Positions 6,833 to 11,298 of a stretch of 11,298 nucleotides of DNA are shown here, one piece after another. Position numbers and translations under genes: made by a program. Every line of letters starts with the position of its first letter. The first letter of the stretch is position 1. Source of the DNA: CAZHDI01 sp964531285 (GTDB lineage: Bacteria > Pseudomonadota > Alphaproteobacteria > JAJFIK01); the NCBI GenBank assembly GCA_964531285.1, contig CAZHDI010000106.1, forward strand, positions 1-11,298, read 5' to 3'. A model generated the notes under the pieces. It searched no databases, was not told the origin of the DNA, and was given only the letters and a program-made list of their open reading frames with translations.

Positions 6833-7579
6833 ATGACTCTTTGGGAAACCATGCGCCGCATTCTCGGTGCGGCACAGGACAGTTTCGAGACGGTGATGTC
6901 GACCATCAGCGGCCTGGCGTCGGGCGAGCCGCTGGGAGGACCGCTGGACGATGAGGACCCGCGCAAATTGCGCACCTTGGGCCAGCAGGTCGCCTTCACC
7001 ATCGGTGTGATCGGGCTGGGCGCCAAGATGGCAAAGGCGGACGGCACCGTCACCCCCGAAGAAGTCGATGCCTTCCGCGAAGTGTTTCACATCCCGCCGG
7101 GCGAGGAACGCAATGTGCGCCGGGTCTTTGACATGGCCCGCCAGGATGTCGCCGGCTTCGAGGGCTATGCCAAGCAGATCGCCCGCCTGTTCCGCGGGCG
7201 CCCGGGCGTGCTGGAGGACCTGCTGGACGGGCTCTTTCACATCGCTCTGGCGGACGGCGAAGTGCACCCCAAGGAAATCACCTTCCTGGAACGGGTAGCG
7301 GACATTTTCGGCTTCGCGCCCAATGAATTCGAGCGGATCCGCTGTTCGCATATGGGCTGCCCCAATGCCGACCCCTACGGCATTCTGGGTGTGGAGCGGG
7401 GCGCGTCGGACAGCGATATCAAGCGGGCCTATCGTTATCTGGTGCGCGAGAACCACCCCGATGCCATGATCGCGCGCGGGGTGCCGGAAGAATTCGTGAC
7501 CCTTGCGAACCAGAAACTGGCGATCATCAACCGGGCCTATGAGAGCATCCGCGAGCAACGCGCCCGGGTGACGGCCTGA
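6833..7579 (+). CDS. DjlA-like TerB/J-domain co-chaperone
   Basis: A 248-residue protein with an all-helical TerB/DjlA-type domain (about 45-165) and a C-terminal J domain (about 180-243). The TerB part shows two acidic repeats, AKADGTVTPEE (67-77) and ALADGEVHPKE (138-148), spaced as in tellurite-resistance TerB folds. The J domain has DPYGILGV, a basic helix II and the HPD motif (208-210) needed to stimulate DnaK ATPase. Unlike E. coli DjlA there is no N-terminal membrane segment, so it is probably cytoplasmic. I place the start at ATG 6833, which gives the usual alphaproteobacterial length; an in-frame ATG at 6776 would leave only 18 bp to the divergent gene. The ribosome site is weak. A CSHMGC segment (171-176) between the domains contributes two cysteines that I do not recall as a family feature. 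The precise client or role is unknown. Confidence 0.92.
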   Translation: MTLWETMRRILGAAQDSFETVMSTISGLASGEPLGGPLDDEDPRKLRTLGQQVAFTIGVIGLGAKMAKADGTVTPEEVDAFREVFHIPPGEERNVRRVFDMARQDVAGFEGYAKQIARLFRGRPGVLEDLLDGLFHIALADGEVHPKEITFLERVADIFGFAPNEFERIRCSHMGCPNADPYGILGVERGASDSDIKRAYRYLVRENHPDAMIARGVPEEFVTLANQKLAIINRAYESIREQRARVTA

Positions 7580-7608
7580 TTGGCGCGGCGCCTGCCTGGC
7601 CATAAGAT
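7580..7608 (+). promoter_or_regulatory. Candidate promoter for the TSUP permease gene
   Basis: TTGGCG (7580-7585) and TAAGAT (7603-7608) are separated by 17 bp; each matches 4 of 6 positions of the sigma-70 boxes. The site begins immediately after the TGA of the DjlA-like gene and would start transcription near 7615, about 22 nt before the ATG at 7637. A short inverted repeat, AGATC (7605-7609) and GATCT (7617-7621), overlaps the predicted start and could be an operator half-site pair or chance. Confidence 0.3.
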
Positions 7609-7636
7609 CGGGCTTTGATCTCACCGGCGGGCCTCC

Positions 7637-8404
7637 ATGATCACCGATCCTGTGTTTTATCTCGTCGCCGTCCCGGCGGTGTTGCTGCTGGGCGTGGCCA
7701 AGGGCGGGTTTGCCGGGCTGGGGCTCGTGGCCGTGCCGCTGCTGGCGCTGACCATCTCGCCGGTGCAGGCCGCCGGCATTCTGCTGCCGATCCTCCTGGC
7801 CATGGACGCCATGTCGGTGTGGATCTACAGGCGCACCTGGGACCTTGGCCTCCTGAAGCTGATGCTGCCCTTCGCCGCGATCGGAATCGGCGCGGGGGCG
7901 CTCACCGCGGGTCTGGTGGATGACAACAGCCTGCGCCTGATGCTGGGGGTCCTGGTGATGGGGTTCCTGCTCTTGACCCTGTGGCAGGGGATCAAGGCGC
8001 CAGACGGCGTGGTGCTGCCGCGCTGGGTCGGCGCGGTGTGCGGCTGGGCGGCGGGGATCACCAGCTTCATCGCCCATGCCGGCTCGCCGCCGTTTCAGAT
8101 CTATGTGCTGCCCATGCGCCTTGACCGGCTGATCTATGTGGGCACCAAGGTGATGTTCTTTGCCGCCGTGAACGTCATCAAGATCCTGCCCTTCGCCCTG
8201 CTGGGACAGTTATCCCCAGCCAATCTGACCACCTCGCTCGTGCTGATGCCGCTGGTGCCCTTGGGCGTGATCACCGGCGCCTGGCTGGTGCGCCGGGCGA
8301 GCAACGACGTGTTCTATATGGTCATCTACGCACTTCTGGCTGTGGTCGGCGTGAAACTCATCATGGACGGCTGGCCGGGGATCCAGGAGGGGCTCCCGGG
8401 GTGA
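7637..8404 (+). CDS. TSUP (TauE/SafE) family membrane permease
   Basis: A 255-residue integral inner-membrane protein with about eight hydrophobic segments. It has the two half-repeats typical of TauE/SafE proteins: the first carries AKGGFAGLGLVAVPLLAL and SPVQAAGILLPIL (about residues 21-52), the second GITSFIAHAGSPPFQIYVLP (about 140-159). Family members export or import small anions such as sulfite, sulfonates or sulfoacetate; the substrate cannot be read from the sequence, and no sulfonate gene is adjacent. Start ATG 7637 lies directly before the first helix; the upstream GGCGGGCC is a poor ribosome site. It is 57 bp downstream of the DjlA-like gene on the same strand and may have its own promoter in that gap. 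The length is normal and no damage is visible. Confidence 0.93.
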   Translation: MITDPVFYLVAVPAVLLLGVAKGGFAGLGLVAVPLLALTISPVQAAGILLPILLAMDAMSVWIYRRTWDLGLLKLMLPFAAIGIGAGALTAGLVDDNSLRLMLGVLVMGFLLLTLWQGIKAPDGVVLPRWVGAVCGWAAGITSFIAHAGSPPFQIYVLPMRLDRLIYVGTKVMFFAAVNVIKILPFALLGQLSPANLTTSLVLMPLVPLGVITGAWLVRRASNDVFYMVIYALLAVVGVKLIMDGWPGIQEGLPG

Positions 8405-8536
8405 GGCGCATTCGACCGAGCAATGTGGCTTTCGCGCCTCTTGTGCCCGGCGGCCGCACCGATTAGGTGCTGGATCCCCCCGACAACCGGCTGGCCCGCT
8501 TTGGCGTGCCGGCCCCTCCCGGAAAGGCCCATCGCC

Positions 8537-9433
8537 ATGGCGCCGCACCATTTGGCCTTCATCACGCTGATCTGCCTGTTGTGGGGACTCAATTTCGTGG
8601 TCGGCAAGATCGGCCTCGCGCAATTCGATCCGATCCTGTTCTCATCGCTCCGGTTTGTGCTCCTGGCCGTGCTTCTGGCGCCGTTCCTGCGGTGGCACAA
8701 GGGCCAGATGCGCGCCATTCTCATGGTCTGCCTGCTGGCCGGGGCGATCCATTTCGCCTTGACCTTCAGCGCCCTCGCGATTGCCGGGGCGTCCGTGCTC
8801 GGCATCGTGGCGCAGCTTCATGTGCCGTTTCTGACGGTGCTCTCGATCCTGTTTCTCGGTGAGATCGTCGGTTGGCGCCGCTGGACGGGCATGGGGCTGG
8901 CGTTCGCGGGTGTGGCCATCATCGGGTTCGACTCGGCGATCGTCCATCAACTGCCAGGCGTCGGGCTGATGGCCCTGGGCGCGTTCTGTTATGCCAGCGC
9001 GGTCATTTTCATGCGCAAGCTGAACGGCGTGGGGCCCATGGAGCTACAGGCCTGGGTGGCCCTGATCAGCGCGCCGAGCCTGACAGTCATGTCGCTGATG
9101 ACGGAGAGCGGCCAATGGGCCCAGATCCAGGCCGCCGATCTGACCGGCTGGTCCACGGTGCTTTATACCTGCATCGGTGCGAGCATTATCGGCCATGGCG
9201 GGCTGTACTATTTGATCCAGCGGTATGAGGCGAGCCTTGTCGGGTCGCTGACTTTGATGGCGCCGATCTTCGCGCTCATCGCCGGAGTGACCCTGCTGGG
9301 CGAGCCGTTTACCCTGCGCATCGCCATGGGTGGGGTACTGACCATTCTGGGCGTGCTGATCATCGCTTTACGCAGCGGCAAGGCACCCGAGGCAGCGCCC
9401 ATCGCCAAGGCCGAAGCGGTGGCGCCGGACTGA
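8537..9433 (+). CDS. EamA/DMT-superfamily permease, copy 1
   Basis: A 298-residue inner-membrane protein with ten predicted helices in two EamA repeats. Repeat 1 contains the typical WGLNFVVGK near the N-terminus and ends LGEIVGWRRWTGMGLAFAGVAII; repeat 2 ends LLGEPFTLRIAMGGVLTILGVLII. Both keep the family LGE motif. Members of the drug/metabolite transporter superfamily move amino acids, nucleosides, metabolites or drugs, usually outward; the substrate here is unknown. ATG 8537 is preceded at 9 nt by a good GGAAAGG ribosome site. An in-frame ATG at 8423 would add 38 residues not typical of the family. The 132 bp before the gene shows no firm promoter. A clear paralogue follows 117 bp downstream. 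Confidence 0.93.
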   Translation: MAPHHLAFITLICLLWGLNFVVGKIGLAQFDPILFSSLRFVLLAVLLAPFLRWHKGQMRAILMVCLLAGAIHFALTFSALAIAGASVLGIVAQLHVPFLTVLSILFLGEIVGWRRWTGMGLAFAGVAIIGFDSAIVHQLPGVGLMALGAFCYASAVIFMRKLNGVGPMELQAWVALISAPSLTVMSLMTESGQWAQIQAADLTGWSTVLYTCIGASIIGHGGLYYLIQRYEASLVGSLTLMAPIFALIAGVTLLGEPFTLRIAMGGVLTILGVLIIALRSGKAPEAAPIAKAEAVAPD

Positions 9434-9446
9434 CCTGGGCATCGGT

Positions 9447-9470
9447 CCGGGAATCCGTTTGGGCTCCCGG
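9447..9470 (+). other. Short hairpin between the two EamA genes
   Basis: CCGGGA (9447-9452) pairs with TCCCGG (9465-9470) around a 12-nt loop. No T run follows, so it is not a convincing terminator. It could be an mRNA processing or stability element, or chance in GC-rich DNA. The rest of the 117-bp gap shows no clear promoter. Confidence 0.2.
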
Positions 9471-9550
9471 CGGCGCGTCCTTTAGACTGGCGCCATCCAT
9501 CAACCAGCGGCGCGCCGGACCCAACGAGGGCCCGGAACGAGAGGGGCCCC

Positions 9551-10432
9551 ATGGAACCGAAGCATTTCGCCTTCATGGTGCTCATCACCTTCGTCTGGGC
9601 GCTGGCCCTCGTGTCGGTCAGTGTGGGGATGCAGGACATCCCGCCGATGCTGTTCACCTTCCTGAGGTTCATTCTCCTGGGCGCGATTCTGCTGCCGCTC
9701 CTGCGCTGGCACGAGGGCCAGATGCGCGACATTCTGCTGGTCTCGCTCGGCGGCGGCGGCGTGCAGTTCGGCCTGTTTTATACCGGCATCTATGTGGCGG
9801 AGGACCTTTCGTCCGTGGCAATCGCGAGCCAGCTCGGCGTGCCCTTCGCCACGCTCTTGTCGATGTTCATACTGGGTGAGGCGGTCGGCTGGCGCCGGTG
9901 GATCGGCATGCTCCTGGCCTTTACCGGCGTGATGGTCATCAGCTTCGATCCGCGGGTGCTCGGCTATATCGACGGCATGCTGTTCGGCGTCGCGGCGGCC
10001 CTGGTGGGCGCGTTTTCCATGATCGCAATGCGCCGTCTCCAGAATATCGGCACCTTTCAGCTTCAGGCCTGGATCGCCATGATGTCCTGGCCGCTGCTCT
10101 TGCCCATCACGCTGATGGTCGAAGGCAACCCCGTGCCGTATCTGGTGGAGGCGAGTTGGGCGGCCTGGGGCGCGCTGATCTTCGCGGCGCTGGTGTCCAA
10201 TCTCGTGGCCCATGCCGGGATGTATACGATCATCCGCCGCTATGAGGTCTCGAAGGTCTCGCCGCTGACTTTGATGACGCCGGTGTTCACGATCCTTCTG
10301 GGCGTGACACTCCTGGACGATGTGTTGACCCCGCGCATGGTGCTGGGCGGCGTGATCACACTGATCGGCGTGCTGATTATTTCGCTGCGCCGGCCCGATG
10401 AGACCGTCCAGGCCCAGGAGGCCCGCTCATGA
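9551..10432 (+). CDS. EamA/DMT-superfamily permease, copy 2 (tandem paralogue)
   Basis: A 293-residue inner-membrane protein with ten predicted helices in two EamA repeats, clearly paralogous to the gene just upstream. Shared blocks include LRWHxGQMRxIL, LGExVGWRRWxGMxLAF, LQAWxAxxS, RRYExS/QRYEAS, SPLTLMTPVF/GSLTLMAPIF and GGVxTxxGVLII. It has diverged at usually conserved sites: WG in helix 1 is WA (ITFVWALAL), and the second-repeat LGE is LDD (VTLLDDVLT). These may mean a changed substrate. The ATG at 9551 follows a GAGAGG ribosome site at about 8 nt. Its TGA (10430-10432) lies within the overlap with the amidase start (ATGA), so the two genes are probably translationally coupled. The substrate is unknown. 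Confidence 0.93.
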   Translation: MEPKHFAFMVLITFVWALALVSVSVGMQDIPPMLFTFLRFILLGAILLPLLRWHEGQMRDILLVSLGGGGVQFGLFYTGIYVAEDLSSVAIASQLGVPFATLLSMFILGEAVGWRRWIGMLLAFTGVMVISFDPRVLGYIDGMLFGVAAALVGAFSMIAMRRLQNIGTFQLQAWIAMMSWPLLLPITLMVEGNPVPYLVEASWAAWGALIFAALVSNLVAHAGMYTIIRRYEVSKVSPLTLMTPVFTILLGVTLLDDVLTPRMVLGGVITLIGVLIISLRRPDETVQAQEARS

Positions 10433-11178
10433 CCGCCCTTGATCTCATCGAGGCCCCGTCGCCCAATCACGGACCCCGCCCGGAGGGACGCGCCGTCGAT
10501 ATGGCGATCCTGCATTACACCGGCATGCAGACCGGTGAGGCGGCGCTCGCGCGGTTACGGGACCCGGAAGCGCAGGTCAGCGCCCATTATCTGGTGGAAG
10601 AAGACGGGCGCATCTTCGCGCTGGTGCCGGAGGACCGGCGCGCCTGGCATGCGGGGGCGAGCCTTTGGGCGGGTGATCCGGACACCAACAGCCGCTCCAT
10701 CGGGATCGAGATTGTCAATCCGGGCCATGAATGGGGGTATCGGGATTTTCCCGCCCGTCAGATCGCGGCGGTGGCCGCGCTGCTGGAGGGGATCACGGCG
10801 CGCCATGCCATTGCGCCGCGCCATATCCTCGCCCATTCCGATGTCGCGCCGGCGCGCAAGGAAGATCCCGGCGAGCGGTTCCCCTGGGCCCATCTCGCCG
10901 GCCGCGGTTTGGGCCTGTGGCCGGCCATCGACCCGTCCGGTGCGAATGATCCGGTCCTGGCGCCGGGAGACCGCGGGCCGCAGGTGACCGCCTATCAGCA
11001 GGCCCTGGCCGCCTTCGGCTACGGTATCGAGGCGACCGGTATATTCGATGAGGCAACCCGCCTTGTGACGGTGGCGTTCCAGCGCCATTTCCAGCCCACA
11101 GCAGTCGGGACGGCGCTGGAGGGCCGGGCGGACGGCGCGGCGCGGCGGATCGCCGGCTGGCTTGCCGCCCAGGCTTGA
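10429..11178 (+). CDS. AmpD-like N-acetylmuramoyl-L-alanine amidase with peptidoglycan-binding domain
   Basis: A 249-residue zinc amidase of the Amidase_2 family that cuts the bond between N-acetylmuramic (or anhydromuramic) acid and L-alanine. Inferred zinc ligands are His29 (ILHYTG), His136 (LAHSDVAP) and Asp146 (KEDPG); Glu94 (GIEIVN) and Lys144 correspond to the catalytic Glu and Lys of AmpD, with the same 10-residue His-Asp spacing. Residues about 175-245 form a PG_binding_1 domain (GDRGPQVTAYQQALAAFGY, TGIFDEATRLVTVAFQRHF). There is no signal peptide, which favours a cytoplasmic role in muropeptide recycling, although the C-terminal domain is the arrangement seen in the envelope lipoprotein AmiD. 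The ATG overlaps the TGA of EamA copy 2 by 4 bp. No ampC or ampR gene is in view, so any link to beta-lactamase regulation is unknown. Confidence 0.94.
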   Translation: MTALDLIEAPSPNHGPRPEGRAVDMAILHYTGMQTGEAALARLRDPEAQVSAHYLVEEDGRIFALVPEDRRAWHAGASLWAGDPDTNSRSIGIEIVNPGHEWGYRDFPARQIAAVAALLEGITARHAIAPRHILAHSDVAPARKEDPGERFPWAHLAGRGLGLWPAIDPSGANDPVLAPGDRGPQVTAYQQALAAFGYGIEATGIFDEATRLVTVAFQRHFQPTAVGTALEGRADGAARRIAGWLAAQA

Positions 11179-11204
11179 CGGATCGGGCGCAACGCGCGCC
11201 TATG
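11175..11204 (+). promoter_or_regulatory. Candidate rnpB promoter
   Basis: TTGACGG at 11175-11181 is an exact match to the Caulobacter-type -35 element TTGACGS, and it contains the amidase stop codon TGA (11176-11178). The -10 element is poor: GCCTATG at 11198-11204 is the nearest AT-containing candidate, 17 bp from TTGACG. It would start transcription near 11208-11210, close to the 5' end expected for RNase P RNA. The -35 element is convincing, the -10 only tentative. Confidence 0.45.
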
Positions 11205-11298
11205 GGCGGGCCAGATGGCCGGATGGCCGCTCGCTCGCAAGGCGGGAGGAAAGTCCGGGCTCCACGGAAACACGGTGCCGGGTAACGCCCGGCGGGGG
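11204..11298 (+). ncRNA. rnpB: RNase P RNA, bacterial class A (5' part; continues past window)
   Basis: The catalytic RNA of RNase P, which cuts the 5' leader from pre-tRNAs. The conserved 5' half of helix P4 and its flank, GAGGAAAGTCCGGGCTCC, is at 11246-11263, and GGTAACGCCCGG at 11281-11292 matches the second conserved block of the type A RNA. Upstream, CCAGA (11211-11215) corresponds to the P1/P2 junction, with P1 probably beginning near 11204, and a short GC-rich P3 hairpin lies around 11227-11245, as in alphaproteobacterial rnpB. The exact 5' end (11204-11210) is not fixed. About the first 95 nt of roughly 400 are present; the rest, including the 3' P4 strand, lies beyond the window. 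Confidence 0.95.

Noticed and set aside
6815..8077. A 420-codon minus-strand open frame across the DjlA-like and TSUP genes
   Set aside because: It has the same antisense register as the case above, spans two well-supported genes and their gap, and has a low-complexity His/Gln/Arg-rich product.
8423..8536. A 38-residue N-terminal extension of EamA copy 1 from the ATG at 8423
   Set aside because: The extension is Pro/Arg/Cys-rich and unlike the family; the ATG at 8537 has a strong ribosome site and begins directly before helix 1.
9500..10213. A 237-codon minus-strand open frame opposite EamA copy 2, and similar ones opposite metH (716-1516, 110-664)
   Set aside because: All are antisense frames in register with conserved genes, with no recognisable domain or ribosome site.
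1..11298. Mobile element, prophage, CRISPR or defence system
   Set aside because: I found no transposase, integrase, phage, Cas or toxin gene, no repeat array, and no tRNA-adjacent attachment site; gene content is ordinary housekeeping and transport.

Overview
This is a GC-rich bacterial chromosomal window, most likely from an alphaproteobacterium in the broad Caulobacterales/Maricaulales/Hyphomonadaceae sense. Pointers are the near absence of TTA, CTA and TCA codons, a soluble TerB-plus-J-domain DjlA-type protein, an alphaproteobacterial-looking 5' end of RNase P RNA, and two sites resembling the Caulobacter housekeeping promoter consensus (TTGACGS, 10-14 nt, GCTANAWC). The genus cannot be fixed from the sequence alone.

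Layout, left to right. (1) 1-1495 (+): the C-terminal part of cobalamin-dependent methionine synthase MetH, comprising most of the B12-binding domain and the whole AdoMet-reactivation domain. (2) 1496-1757: a 262-bp tail-to-tail intergenic region with three hairpins, one polarised like a plus-strand terminator and two like minus-strand terminators. (3) 1758-2450 (-): a C-factor/carbonyl-reductase-like short-chain dehydrogenase with a good candidate promoter at 2499-2527. (4) 2583-3113 (+): a secreted protein of unknown function. (5) 3125-6757 (-): a full-length fused ATP-dependent 5-oxoprolinase. (6) 6833-7579 (+), divergent from it: a DjlA-like TerB/J-domain co-chaperone. (7) 7637-8404 (+): a TauE/SafE (TSUP) permease. 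(8) 8537-9433 and 9551-10432 (+): two tandem paralogous EamA/DMT permeases. (9) 10429-11178 (+): an AmpD-like zinc N-acetylmuramoyl-L-alanine amidase with a C-terminal peptidoglycan-binding domain, overlapping the second EamA gene by 4 bp. (10) about 11204 to the window end (+): the 5' part of rnpB, whose probable -35 box overlaps the amidase stop codon.

The genes do not form one pathway. MetH belongs to methionine/one-carbon metabolism and 5-oxoprolinase to glutathione/pyroglutamate salvage. The one unit with a hint of joint function is EamA copy 2 plus the amidase, which look translationally coupled, possibly together with EamA copy 1. There is no CRISPR array, insertion sequence, prophage gene, tRNA or attachment site, and no gene-free stretch over 300 bp.

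I see no convincing new biological system. The observations most worth checking are a cluster of non-conservative changes in the B12-binding part of MetH close to the window edge, the diverged second EamA copy coupled to a muropeptide amidase, and the compact promoter and terminator arrangements.
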